The notes under the pieces: generated by a model
Database searches by the model: none
What the model saw: the letters and a program-made list of their open reading frames with translations, nothing else
Told to the model about the DNA's origin: nothing
Shown here: piece after piece, positions 20,536 to 33,180 of the stretch
Layout of the letters: each line of letters opens with the position of its first letter
Position numbering within the stretch: position 1 is the first letter of the stretch
Assembly: GCF_037392515.1 (NCBI RefSeq)
Contig: NC_090290.1
Span: 1,851,478-1,915,477 of the forward strand
Source of the DNA: Haliotis asinina
Taxonomy: Eukaryota > Mollusca > Gastropoda > Lepetellida > Haliotidae
Direction of reading: 5' to 3'
DNA length: 64,000 nucleotides
Position numbers and translations under genes: made by a program

Positions 20536-22785
20536 TCACCGTCAGCACAACTTTATTCGGCATGATGACCGTTGCTACAGTAATCATCATGCAAGTGCTT
20601 CTGAATCAGAGAGTCTATGAATTGTAGTACCATGAACATCTCAACGGCGGCATACACAACCTCAGAAAGATTCTTATCAACATACCTGGCCTTGGTATTT
20701 ATATCACTGATGTTTCTGTCCATCTTGCCAGCACTGTGTTTGGGAAGACTGAAGAAAAACATGGCAAATATGCGGACCTCGTCCCTGAAATGCCTCTTCC
20801 ATACCAAGTAAACTGTTGTCCGACTCATCATTGCTCTCCTAGGTCTGGTTCCTCCTGATCACTTGGTTCAGATCAGGAGAGTATCCATGTCAGCCACGTG
20901 GAGCACAGCTCTTCTGTGGATAATGTAGAATACTACAGTGCCGGGGGGATTTTATGTTCTCTGGAAATTTCTCGGTTAGTTTGCAATAGGCGGGACTTCC
21001 TGGGAGAGAGAGGGCAAGGTATTTTGCGGGGAACACCCGAACCCTCTTTGTTGCATAATATATTTCACTATAGGGTACATAATATCCACAAAAAAATAGG
21101 AAGCACCTCTGACACATCTTGCGAGTCCCGACCTTAATCCTGGGAAGCACATCTTGGGCATTATTGGTCGTTGTGTACAACAACGTAGTTCTCCTGTACA
21201 GAACCTGACCCAGTTCGAAGTTGCCATATACACGAATGCCATACAATCACATGGAGTGTACATGGAGGACACGGAAGATGTATATTCACATTTGCCAAAA
21301 TATTTAACATGAAACATTCCAGCGCCACACGTATACAATAATGGACATGGGTTTGTACGGAACTCAGTGAGTGTGTTTATACTAAATAAGCAATCGTCAT
21401 CACAAAATCAACCTTGATTCCAATCATTTGGTCGTTTACATGAGTCAAAGGTTCGTACGGGACAGAACACCTAATGTTTTTCCATCGCGCTCACCACTAG
21501 AAGATTTATGTACGTATTGAAAGGTTATCATTGCAAAAATACACGGTTCCCTTGATTAGTAGTATGTGCACAATATGCACATGTATATAGCACTAAGCTA
21601 TACAGTGAGTAGCACACCCAAAGCGCGTATGCGTAGCTGTATCGCCTAAAACGCAGGAAAATCTAGATACTTCTTCGGGCCGAGGTCTCTTAGGAATTCA
21701 TAATAAATAAATTGTGAAGAAACAACCTGTCAAAGAAGGACGGTTACACAACTTGATTATCACAGATGGACCACTAAAGTGTATAACTGTAAGAAAAAAC
21801 ATACCTTTATGGACAAAACAATGTACAACACGGGCTGAAGTTTACAAGTAGCAGAAGGTTTTAGGAGTCGGAATGAAGTTACAGTAGACTGCTTGGAAGA
21901 TACGGACGAGTCGGGTTACATCCATCCATAGACTGGGAATAACGTGAGTGAGTCAGTTAAAATTTAACGTCACCTCGGCAGTCTTTCATCCATACAGTGA
22001 CAAGAAGGAATTTGGATACACTGGTTGCTATGAGATGCTCGAATAGATGGCAAAAGGGAAACTGCCTCACTTTGACTGGAGTTGAAAGGAGTTCAGTCAG
22101 GGTATCGTCTGGTTATATTCAGGTTTCTTGGAATGTCAGCTTATTTTGCTTAGCTTATTACTAGCAGTCGTAACACACGTACAGTTCACTTGATTCAGTC
22201 AGGGTATCGTCTGGTTATATTCAGGTTTCTTGGAATGTCGCTTAGAGAAAGAACATTATGGCAGTGGTTCGGTAATACCTGTGGCTGACTAATGACGTAC
22301 ATCGGCCATGATAGCGTGTCTTTGCTCCAGTCTCGTTATTTGTCTCTGACAGCAAGTAGGACCTGAGACCCTGGCACGTGTGACAAAAGTCGTTTTAGTG
22401 GAATGCTGTAATATGATCAGCCGTTTCAGACATTATCAATAATAATGCAAAGACATTGTGGAAATGTTTGAGAAGAAGGCAAGGCAAAAATCAATTCCAG
22501 TATGGCAAGCACATCGAAAGCAAAGCAGGTATTGTGTTTGCTTCACAGGGACATAATCTGACTGAACCGGTTTCAGTCAGTTTATCGACTTAGTGGTAGT
22601 TATACCGGAACACCATTGCTTTCAGTCTTCTGCGCTGCATCGTGTTGTCAGTGCAGTGCTATAGAAACCGTCGACATTGTTTGAAGCTCCAGAGTTTGGT
22701 ATTGACTTGTGTGAATACCGTCGACATGTTTTCAGTGACTTGTTTGTAGTTCACTTTCATCCTACTTTTTTCCTGAAAATTGAAG
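20536..22785. other. Spacer without recognised gene
   Basis: Short ORFs only, none with a recognisable domain. It holds a 46-bp direct repeat (22092-22137 and 22194-22239) and a decayed minus-strand LINE tail near 21944-22010 (GTGAGTGAGTCAGTTAA … AACGTCAC). Confidence 0.5.
22092..22239 (+). repeat. 46-bp perfect direct repeat, 102 bp apart
   Basis: Bases 22092-22137 and 22194-22239 are identical (starting TTCAGTCAGGGTATCGTC, ending TTGGAATGTC), with 56 unrelated bases between. Confidence 0.85.
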
Positions 22786-23049
22786 ATGATACAGAGATAT
22801 TCGAGTTACTCTGTGAACTCTCTCTTGGAGTTACCAATTATTCTCATCTGTGTATATTACACATCATGTATGACACCGTGTAAACCGAAGAATATCCCGA
22901 ACCTTGGGATCAAGTTGTGCCAACTGAAATGTAATGAAAACAATCTATGTTCGAACTATGTATACAATATTGAAGATTTACCCTGTCATGCGCCAAGAAA
23001 TGACTCAAAGAAGACTGAGAAGCCCGATTGCACCAGGTATCTTCCACGT
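22786..23049 (+). CDS. Candidate first exon of a secreted cysteine-rich protein
   Basis: ATG 22786 opens a frame of 88 codons up to a strong donor (CGT|GTAAGTAT at 23050). Residues 1-28 look like a signal peptide: polar start, hydrophobic core LLELPIILICVYY, then T-S-C. After it come eight cysteines in about 50 residues, including C-Q-L-K-C-N-E-N-N-L-C-S-N-Y, spacing reminiscent of PAN/apple or other small disulphide-rich extracellular domains. The fold name is a guess. No downstream exon was identified, and a LINE tail inserted directly behind the donor confuses the intron start. It is more gene-like than other short frames here. Confidence 0.4.
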
Positions 23050-23303
23050 GTAAGTATACTAGTGAGTGAGTGAGTTAATAGTTAACGTCACATCGGCAAT
23101 ATTTCAGCCATATCGTGACGAGAACATTCAACAATGAAAAAGGACCATGTGTACATTATAAAACCTGTCAACAAAGGGCAGTAAAACACCTAGAATATCA
23201 CAATGAGCATAAACTAATGTGGAAAGTTAAAACTGATATCATTATATGAACAATACACTATATATAGATCGTCAACAACAGAAGGTAAATCGTAAGTATA
23301 CTA
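23050..23303 (-). mobile_element. 3'-UTR-only LINE copy with 12-bp TSD at a splice donor
   Basis: Bases 23062-23291 (230 bp, minus strand) hold only the LINE's last 3'-UTR part and CTCA tail (read here as GTGAGTGAGTGAGTTAATAG). Both sides carry GTAAGTATACTA (23050-23061 and 23292-23303). This is a severely 5'-truncated retrotransposition event. The duplicated target is itself a splice-donor sequence. Confidence 0.85.
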
Positions 23304-23934
23304 AAAAGCTGAAGTTATTGTGACTCTTGATATACCTGAAAGCTTTTCATGAAGAAACGAATTAAAGACGTTTCAGACGTTCATTGTGTCTGAGTGAGTG
23401 AGTGAGTTAATATTTAACGTCACATCGGCAATATTGCAGCCATATCGTGACGAGAACATTCTTGGAAAAAGGAAATTTATGCATATGGTGAAAACCTGTT
23501 AACAAAGGACAGTAAATCAGATAGAGTATCACAATAAGAATTAAAACTAGCATGTAAAGTTAAAACCCATATCACTATTCGGACAATACAATGTAAAAAC
23601 AGGCTATAGATCACCAACAGCTGAAGGTAGGTCACCATACTAGAGGCCACGGGGACTTACAGTGCTTCTGCTACCTGCATGGTCCCTAGCTGGATTTACA
23701 CCATCCCTTCAGCTGCTGGTGATTGTATGCAAGATTAGCCACAAATTAAAATGACAGAAATACTACGGCTGAAAAGATGGAAGACTAAATTTGACTTCAA
23801 ATGTGTTGGGACTTACGTACCCTCTCAGGAGGACAATAATTTTACGGTACTTCAACCCCCCTCGAGGATACAGCCACTAACAATCTCAGTTATTAATTCA
23901 TCTTCCAATCATAAAATACTGATTTATTTACATG

Positions 23935-26900
23935 TCAGTCAATAAATTCATTTTTTTTAAAAATGCAATAATTAAATGTGAACTTATGTCACTAAAAAGG
24001 TCCTTCATAGTTCTTGATTTAAAATAATTGTCCCTTGTGATGGAATATTCAACACAGTCAAGCAAGACATGCTTGACCGTGATTATTTCATCACAAGGGA
24101 TCCAAAACGGAGGATCCTCACCCTTCAAAAGATATTCATGCGTATACCTGGTGTGGCCAATACGACATCGTCGTATAATGACCTCTTCAAATCTGGACTG
24201 ACAACCCAAGTAGGTGTAACCAACATACGGTTTTATCTCATGTAATTTATTAATACCTACTTGGGTGTCCCACCTCTTCTGCATCAGATCACGGATGTAA
24301 GATCTAATGGTAGTTATTTTAATCAGTATAGGGAATATGAAGTGGGGTCACAGATTTGTTTAGCGCTGCCTTAGCAGCAAGGTCTGCCAAAGTGTTACGA
24401 GAGATACCAACATGGCTGGGTAACCAACAGAAGACGATGTCGTATTGGCCAGTCGCAAGATAGTTATAAAGTTCAATAATTTCTATTAAAAGTGGATGTT
24501 TACATGCTAGGTTTTTAATGGCCTGAAGGCATGAAAGAGAATCAGAAAAGATTATGTATTGTTTATGTTTAGGATGTCTTTGAATATATTTAAGAGCTGT
24601 TAATATGGCGTTAGCTTCTGCTGTAAAAATAGAACTATTATCTGGTAATCTAGAAGATATTGTTCTGGATCCAATGACAGTGGCTCAAGCCACTGCGCCA
24701 CCCTCGTTGGACCCATCTGTAAATAAGGATTTATAATTGCTATATTTATGTTTCAATTGATTATATTCTTGTTCGTATTGTAAGTCATTTGTTTCTGATT
24801 TTTTAAATGTAGTTAATGTTAGGTCGACTTGCGGCCTAACCAACTGCCAAGGAGGAAAAGAAAGAAGACGGGAAGGAGCTATGGTTTCCAGCTCAATGCC
24901 GGCCGAAGAAAGAAAGGGTTTAATTCTGTGTCCGAGAGGTGGAACAAGAGAACACTTCTTGTTGTATAAAACCTCGTAGAGAGAATTGAAAACACAGTTA
25001 TATGCCAGGTTAGATTTGTTAGAGTATAGGTTTGTAGCATATTGTAAAGATAATTTTATACGTCGCTCAGTGAGAGATGGCTCATCTGCCTCGACATAGA
25101 GACTGTCAACGGGAGAAGTTCTAAAAGATCCAAGACATAATCTTAGACCTTGATGATGGATAGAATCTAACATCTTGAGGCTGCATTTACAGGCTCCACC
25201 ATATACAATGGAACCATAGTCAAGTTTGGAGCGAATGAGTGATCTCTATAAGTGAAGTAGGGTGGTTTGATCGCCTCCCCATTTCGACTGCCATCAAACA
25301 TTTAGCTTTAAGGGAGTTAATATGTGGCAAGAACGTCAAGTAGGAGTCAAACATAAGACGCAGAGACTTGACCTCCTTAACAACTTTAATAGTGTGCCGT
25401 TTAGATACAGTTCAGGGTCCTTATGTGGTTTGAATTTACGGCAGAAATGTATACAGTTAGTTTTAGACTTAATTTAAAGCCGTTTTCCAATCACCATCTA
25501 TTTATCTAGACACAACTGCATTTGCCGTTCAATAGTATGCATGTTTTTACCCCGACATGAAATCTTAAAATCATCCACAAAAACTGATCCATCAATTGAA
25601 TCTTTAAAATCTTTGATAAACTGTTTATCGTGATGCTGAAAAGTGTAACAGACACAATACTGCCTTGTGGTACACCCTGATCCTGACTGTAATGATCAGA
25701 CAGGGTAGAACCCACACGAACGTGAAATTGTCTATCATTTAAAAAGTTGGCTATAAATTGAGGCAATCGGCCTCGCAATCCGAAGTCATGTAAATCTTTT
25801 AAAATCCCATGTTTCCAAGTGGTGTCATATGCTTTTTCTAGATCAAAAAAGGATCGACAGTGCATGCTGTTTATTAATTATGGCATTCTTAACAAAAGAT
25901 TCTAAACGCACTAGATGATCGACTGTACTTCTGTTTTTGCGGAAACCACACTGTATATCTGTTATTAGGTTATTTGTACCGGACAAGTCGATTATTTATC
26001 ATGCGTTCCAAGGTCTTGCAAACACAGCTAGTAAGTGAAATTGGCCTATAATTGGAAGGATCAGTCGGAGCACGTCCAGGTTTAGGAAGGGGAACAACGA
26101 TAGCATCACGCCACGACGAAGGAAATTGTCCAGATGTCCAAATATTATCAAAAATATGTAACAGCGTCTCTAAGCATGTATCTGGCAAGTGCTTCAGGAG
26201 TTGATAATGTATGTTATCAGCTCCTGAAGCAGTACCATGAGCCTGATCAAGAGCAGTATGAAGCTCATGTAACGAAAAAGTTTCATTATAGTCTTCCCCA
26301 TTATCTGAATTAAAGTTAACAGTTTTCTTTTCTTGCTGTTTTTGATATGTTTGGAACTTAGGTTCATAATTTGACGAGGAAGAATGTTTTGCCAATGTTT
26401 CACCAAGTTTATTAGCAATATCGGTTTCATTAGTTAATAGCTGGTTTCCATCTTTAAGGTGGTGAATACTAGATTTGGAGCCCTTACCTTTGATTTTTTG
26501 GATCATATTCCAGACTTTAGATATTGGTGTACGTGAATTAATGTTTGATACATATCGTATTATTGATAATAGTGTTCTGCCTTTTTCCGTTCCTTTATAG
26601 CTTGTTTACATTGATCATTGAACCATGGTTTCCGAATATGTGGAACTGCAGAGGACTTTGGTATACACTCATGAGCAATAACATTCATTTCATCACAAAA
26701 ACGTTGAATAGCATCAGGAACATCATTAAAAAGTTCAGGTTTAAGTCTGTCAACTCACAGAGTTTCATATAAACGCCAGTTAGCCTTTTTGAAGTTCCAT
26801 CTTGATGATGGAGGAACATCAGATACATTCACAGGTTTTAGTAATGTTGGGAAATGGTCACTCCCACAGAGGTCATCATGAACTGACCATTCAAAGTCAT

Positions 26901-27480
26901 TTAGAAGGCTTGAATCACAAACCAATGAATCAAGGGCTGAATATGTTCCTGTGCCAGGATGTAGATATGTGTTCGACCCATCATTGAAAATACATACATC
27001 ATTTTCGGAACAGAACTCCTCTAGTATTTTACCTTTAGCATTTGTAGTTGTACCACCCCAGAGTGGGTTGTGGCCATTTACGTCTCCCATAATAACACAG
27101 GGTTTCGGGAGTTGGTTATACAAATTTTGAAGTTCGGTCTTCTGAAGTGTTGAAGACGGTGAGATATATAAAGAGCTTAGTGTGAGTGCAACGTGTACAA
27201 TAAGTCTCACGGCAACAGCCTGGAGACCAGTATTAAGAATAATACGGTTCTGAATAACATTCTGGTTTATAAGGATAGAAGCTCCTCTAGTGGCCCTCTC
27301 GCCCGGGGGTGAAAAAGAATGGTAAGCATTGAAATGGCGTAGGTCAGAAGTATCCGTCTGCTTTAAATATCTCTCCTGCAGACAAACTGCTGATGGAATA
27401 GAGTCCTGGATCAATATCTGTAAATCACTGAAATTATTATTTAGCCCTCTGCAGTTCCACTGTGTGATATTATAAGAAGA
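23935..27480 (-). pseudogene. LINE C ORF2, broken
   Basis: Endonuclease 27414-26755 (LQERYLKQT, GDVNGHN, SDHFP). Linker and RT start 26506-25970 (IPSSWRDAIVVPLPKPGRAP). RT 25865-25506 with DLEKAYDTTW and GVPQGS; the FVDD segment is out of frame. Post-RT and RNase H start 25173-24685 (T-D-G-S-N). C-terminus 24284-23928 with CIPC-type residues changed (W-I-P-C). Several frameshifts and stops; no protein possible. Confidence 0.85.
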
Positions 27481-27484
27481 AAAG

Positions 27485-28720
27485 ATCTTTTGGGAGGATT
27501 TATTGGGGATCTACCCCGCACCTTTTTGGAGGGCGACAGGCTATGTGCCCTAGAATGGACGTTTTCACATACGTCCATGTCCTCCAGAGATCCATATCTG
27601 TTGTGTAGCTGTATTTTATTTTCCGACCCTTTCGGGGCTCTTCCACTTTTTTTGTTTGTTTTTTTGTTTTTTTTTTGGTCTCATGCTTCAGTTTACTTTT
27701 GCTTGATACAGCTGACTGAGTATCACATGACGATTTAGATTGTGAACGAGACTGAGAGGATGGCTGAGAGAGAACAGAAGAAGACTCTGACTGCTTTTGT
27801 GACTAGGAAGTGACTCCGTAGTTTGAGACGATGTGGTAGGATATAATATCTGGGGAGAATCACATTTGACCCCAGTCAAATTTGTTTGACAGCTTGTGGA
27901 TAAAGTAGATAGTTTATGGCTGGATTCAGTTGATGTTTTGTTTACAGAAACATAACTGTCTGGAAGCTCAGATCTCTTGACAAGTTTTTTGGCATCCGAG
28001 AAACTGATGTTTTGTGTAAATTTAATCTTGTTAATTTCCATGTGTTCTTTCCAAATCGGGCATTCTTTTGAAAAAGATGAATGGTTTCCTGGACAGTTGG
28101 TGCACTTTTTAAACGTACTTTTACAATCATCTGTTGTGTGTGACTTCTCACCACAGTGAGCACACACAATGGACAATGTACAAGTATTTACGCCATGGCC
28201 GTACTTCTGGCATTTAAAACATCTGAGTGGATTGGGAATGTACACATCAACCTTGATGTAGCAGTAACCAGCCTTCAATGATTTTGGAGCTGTCGGAGAT
28301 GAAAAGGAGAAGAGATAAGTATTCGTGGGAACAGTTTCATTGTCTTTACGGGTCGAAAAGCGTTTGACATAGAGCACACCTTGATCTTTCATCTCGTATG
28401 CAATGTCAATTTCTGACATTTCAGCAAGTAGTCGATCGCGGTCCCTGATGATGCCTTTGCTTGTATTTAAGGTCTTATGAGCAGAGACCGTAACTGGAAC
28501 GCCAACGAATGATTCGGTACTCATACGGTTGGCTGATTGCTGTCTTTTAGAGCATTCAACCAGCAGCGCACCGGAACGTAACTTTCGTATGTTTTTGACT
28601 TCTCCAGCAATCTAGAAAACGTGGCCAGAAATCAATTGATTTGGACGGTCGGATGTCATCATCAATGGGATCAGTTTCAAGAGGACGTTTGGTTTTCTTA
28701 GTTGGGGTTTCATAAGCCAT
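27485..28720 (-). pseudogene. LINE C ORF1, deleted and frameshifted
   Basis: Starts M-A-Y-E-T-P-T-K-K-T-K-R at 28720. A block equivalent to B's LDTVDETPLKLNPFVISKG is missing near 28615. From 28524 a 278-codon frame includes all three zinc knuckles (CFKCQKYGHGVNTC, CAHCGEKSHTTDDC, CTNC…C). The C-terminal serine-rich part loses frame near 27750, close to a T-rich tract. Confidence 0.8.
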
Positions 28721-29246
28721 GTTTAATGTTTATATTGTCATCACCCGAGCTCCCCACCCACCACGCAGTATCAAAAGGACAATGCTAAAAACAAGTGGGT
28801 CTCCAACTTGCAGCACCAAGGATACTCGGATGATATACTCCAGCAGAAGAGTTATAAATAACACATCCACCAGATTGGCCCATGAGCCACCGCCTTCTGG
28901 GTATAAGACTCTAGGCAAAGTTCAAAACATCATAATGAAGATCTTTAACATTTTATATAAACAAATGTGCCAAGTCCAAAAGTAACTCTTTTCCAAATTA
29001 AAACTGTGTAATGACATAAGTCCATACACAGGGCTTGGCGTGACCAGCCGATTGATAGAATCGGGCCGATTCTACCACCCGTCTAGGTGAAGTCAGGGCC
29101 GAAATGGTGTGTCGAGCAATAGGAACACTGGTCCTGGTCCCATTGCCCTCAACCACCAGGATCCCCTCCTCCACCGACACGGGACGCAACCCATGGCAAA
29201 CGGGTTGGTGGACCAAATATACCCCCGGGACCACTACGGGGGTGTC

Positions 29247-29304
29247 GGCGAGCTCTTTGCGTTACCCAGCACCCACCACGAGGAAGTGGCTCGCCACGGG
29301 TGCC
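29247..29304 (-). ncRNA. HDV-like ribozyme of LINE C, predicted inactive
   Basis: P1 (GGCACCC/GGGTGCT), P2 (GGCGAGC/GCTCGCC) and the TCCTCGT loop are intact. The strand reads GGGTAACGCAAAGA, so the predicted catalytic C is A (plus-strand T at 29258). P3 also has one G-U pair. The fold is kept but chemistry should be lost. Confidence 0.75.
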
Positions 29305-32300
29305 AAATCTCCCCAAAAGATAGTTTATTCCAATAATATTGTACAGTGGAACTGCAGAGGATTGAGGACTAATTTACATGAATTACAGCTATTAGTCCAA
29401 GATTTTACACCTTCAGCGATATGTCTCCAAGAGACATATTTAAAACAAACAGATACATTTGACCTTCGTCATTGTAATGCATATCATTGTTTTTCACCTC
29501 CGGGTGATTGAGCCACTGGCGGGTCATCCGTTCTAGTCAGACAAAACGTTATTCAAAGCCCTGTTTCACTTAATACTAATATGCAGGCTGTTCCTGTGGG
29601 AATTACTTTACATGTAGCGTTTACGCTATGCTCACTCTATATTTCGCCATCTTCGACGTTTGCCAAACTGATTTTCAAGCTTTATATGACCAACTCCCGA
29701 AGCCCTGTATTATAATGGTCGATTTAAATGGGCACAACCCACTCGGGGGTAGTGTAACTACAAACACTAAAGGGAAATTGTTGGAGGACTTTTGTTCTGA
29801 CAATGATTTATGTCTTTATAATGATGGTTCCAGCACATATTTACACCCTGGGGCAGGGACCTATTCTGCTCTTGACTTGTCATTGACAAATTCAGAACCA
29901 CTAAATGAATTCGAATGGTCAGTCCACGATGACCTCTGTGGAAGTTACCATTTTCCTACTGTATTAAAATCTACAGGTACAGGGACCTATTCTGCTCTTG
30001 ACTTGTCACTCACAAATTTTCCTACTATATTAAAAATCTGTAACTCCATCCGATGTTCCTCCATCATCAAGGGGAAATTTTCAAAAGGCTAACTGGGCTT
30101 AAAATGAAACACTGTGTGCTGAAAAACTTAAACTGAACGTTTTATTGACGTTTCTGATGCTATTAAATGCTTTTCTGATGAACTGAATTCCACAGCTGAT
30201 GAGTGTATACCAAAGTCCTCTGGAGTTCCACATATTCGAAAACCATGGTTCAACGATGAGTGCAAACAAGCTAGGAAGGCAAGGAAAAAAGCAGAATATT
30301 ATTTCCGTCGCCATCCAGTGGTGCATAATTTAAATAAATTTAAAATTTTAAATGCTAAACCACGGCGTACTGTTAAACAAAATAAACGCCAGTCTTGGCA
30401 AAATTATGTATCCAAAATAAAAATTCACCCATGTCCAAGGTATGGAACATGATCCAGAAAATCAAAGGTAAAGGTACTACATCTACTGTCCATCATCTTA
30501 AACATGGACATCAACTGCTTACTGATAAATCAGATATTGCTAATGAACTAGGTGAAACCCTTGCTAAACATTTTTCCTCGTCAAATTATTTACCAAAATT
30601 CCAGCAATATCAAAAACAACAAGAAAAGAAAACTATTAATTTCAATTCTGATAATGGGGAAGATTATAATGAAACGTTTTCTATTTATGAGCTCCATACT
30701 TCTCTTGATCAAGCTCATGCCACTGCTACAGGAGCTGATAACATACATTATCAACTCCTAAAGCATTTACCAGAATCCTGCCTAGAAACTCTCCTGAATA
30801 TTTTTTATCATATTTGGACATCGGGTAACTTTCCTCCCTCGTGGCGTGACGCCATAGTAGTACCAATACCTAAACCTGGACGTGATCATACGGATGCATC
30901 CAATTATCGTCCGATTTCACTAACTAGGTGTGTTTGGAAGAATAATCGACTTGTTTGGTACTTGGAAACAAATAATCTCATAACAGATATACAATGTGGT
31001 TTCCGAAAAAAACAGAAGTATTGTTGATCACCTCGTGCGACTGGAATCATTTGTTAACACGCTGTGTCTATCTTTTTTAAAGGCATATGACACAACCTGG
31101 AAGTATGGCATTCTGAGAGATCTACATGATTTCGGTTTGCATGGTCGTTTGCCTCAGTTCATAGGCAACTTTTTAAATAACAGACAATTTCAAGTCCGAG
31201 TGGGTTCTACCCTGTCTGATCATTACAATCAGGCTCAGGGTGTTCCACAGGGGAGTTTTTTGTCACCCACACTTTTTAGTATAAAGATAAACAGTTTATC
31301 TAAAGTTTAAACGATTTAATAAATGGATCTTTATTTGTGGATGATTTTAATATTTCTTATCGTGGTAACAATATACATACTATTGAACGGCAACTGCAGC
31401 TGTGTTTAAAGAAAATAGATAAATTGTGTCTTGGAAACGGCTTCAAATTTTCTAAATCAAAAACCAATTGTATACACTTCTGTCGTAAATACAAACCTCA
31501 TAAAGACCCAGAACTATATCTCAGTGGTACCCCAATCAAAGTGGTCAAGGAGGCCAAGTTCTTGGGATTTATTTTCGACTAACATTTGACCTTATTGCCG
31601 CATATGAAACCCCTTAAAGCCAAATGCCTGAAGGCACTCGATTCATTAAAGGTTGTTTCAAATTCAAAATGGGGAGGGGATCAAACCACCCTCCTTCACT
31701 CATATAGATCACTGGTCCGATCTAAACTTGATTACGGCTCCATCGTATGTGGTGGAGCTTGTCAAAGCAACCTACAACTACTTGATCCTGTGCACCGCCA
31801 AGGCCTAAGACTTTGTCTCGGTTCTTTTAGAACCTCTCCTATCGACAGTCTATACGTCGAAGCTGATGAGCCTTCTCTCAACTTACGTCATATCAAACTA
31901 TCTTTACAATACATTACAAAATTAGCTTCTAATGAGTCTAATCCCGCATTTAATTGTGTATTTAATCCTCTCTATGAGGATTTGTATAACAAAAGATCTT
32001 CCCTTGTTCAGCCTCTTGGGCTGAGAATTAAGCCATTTCTTGCATTGAGCTGGAAAATATAGCTCCTTCCCGTCTTCTCTCTTCTCCTCCTTGGCAGTTG
32101 GTTAGGCATCAAGTTGACCTAACATTAACTACATTTAAAAAATATACAGATGGGTCCAAGGACGATGGCGCAATTGCTTGTGTCACTGTCATTGGATCCA
32201 GAACAATATCTTCTAGATTACCCGATAATAGTTCTATTTTTACAGCAGAAGCCAACGCCATATTAACAGATCTCAAATATATTGAAAGACACCCTAAACG

Positions 32301-33122
32301 TAAATAATACATAATCTATTCAGACTCTCTTTCTTGCCTTCAGGCTATTAAAAACATTTCTTGCAAACATCCACTTTTAATAGAAATTATTGAATTGTAT
32401 AATGATCTTGCCACTGGCCAATACGACATCGTCTTCTGTTGGTTATCCAGCCATGTAGGAATCTCTGGCAACACATTGGCTGACCTTGCTGCTAAAGCAG
32501 CACTCAACAAATCTGTGACACCACTTCTTATTCCTTATAGTGATTACAAAGCCACCATTAAATCTTATATCCGTGATCTGATGCAAAAGAAGTGGGACAC
32601 CCAAGTAGGTATCAATAAATTACATGAGATAAAACCTTACATTGGTTATACCCACATGGGTTGTCAGTTCAGATTTGAAGAGGTTGTTTTACGACGATGT
32701 CGTATTGGCCACACTGGATATACTCATGCGTACTTGTTAAAAGGTGAGGATCCTCCAATTTGTATCCCTTGTGATAAGAGAGTTACAGTCAAGCAGAATA
32801 TACTGCTTGACTGTGTTGAATTCTCCATCATAAGGGATAATTATTTTACAGTTAAAACAATTAAGGATCTTTTACCGGCGTTAACTATCATTTAATTATA
32901 GGTTTTTTAAAAGAAATTGATTTTTTGGTTGAATTTTGAATAGTATGTTTCTGTAAATAGATGTATTTTAAGGATTGGTAGTTTGAATTAGTAACTTGAA
33001 TTGTTGGTGGCTGTACCCTCAAAGGGGGTTGAAGTATTGTAAAATTATTGTCCTCCTGAGAGGGTACGTAAATCCACAAACATTCACAGTAAATTTAAGT
33101 CTACCAGGTTTTGAATCGTAGT
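29305..33122 (+). mobile_element. LINE copy D, 5'-truncated and decayed
   Basis: Begins at the ORF1 end (CCCCAAAAGATAG) and continues through ORF2 into the 3' UTR, which is cut at 33122 by the ribozyme end of copy F. ORF1 and the 5' UTR are absent. Confidence 0.85.
29344..32935 (+). pseudogene. LINE D ORF2, broken
   Basis: Endonuclease from W-N-C-R-G-L, with a stop in P-P-G-D-*-A-T-G-G and GDLNGHN changed to VDLNGHN. A local duplication lies in the endonuclease (29975-30030 repeats 29856-29900). RT blocks IPKPGRDHTDASNYRP, AYDTTW and GVPQGS are present, with FVDD intact but preceded by frame breaks. RNase H has T-D-G-S-K-D-D-G, AEANAI, SDSLSCLQAI and SHVGISGN. The C-terminus has CIPCDKRVTVKQN, with the conserved H replaced. 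Confidence 0.85.
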
Positions 33123-33180
33123 GGCACCCGTGGCGAGCCACCTCCTCGTGGTTGGTGCTGGGTAACGCCAAGAGCTCGCC
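33123..33180 (+). ncRNA. HDV-like ribozyme of LINE F
   Basis: P2 is perfect (GGCGAGC/GCTCGCC), the loop is TCCTCGT, the strand is GGGTAACGCCAAGA and the predicted catalytic C is at 33169. P1 pairs GGCACCC with TGGTGCT, so the innermost P1 pair is a C-U mismatch, as also seen in copy M. It could still be active. Confidence 0.75.

Larger units (their letters stand above)
23392..29304 (-). mobile_element. LINE copy C, full length but decayed
   Basis: 5' ribozyme at 29304-29247, 5' UTR to 28721, ORF1 28720 to about 27485, ORF2 about 27480-23935, 3' UTR to the tail at 23392. All domains are traceable, with a deletion in ORF1 and several frameshifts in ORF2. The 5' end abuts copy D head to head at 29304/29305. 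I found no target duplication around this copy. Confidence 0.88.

Noticed and set aside
20890..21338. 117-120-codon ORFs on the minus strand near 21.1 kb
   Set aside because: Two overlapping frames of similar length over the same bases, no recognisable domain; probably chance.
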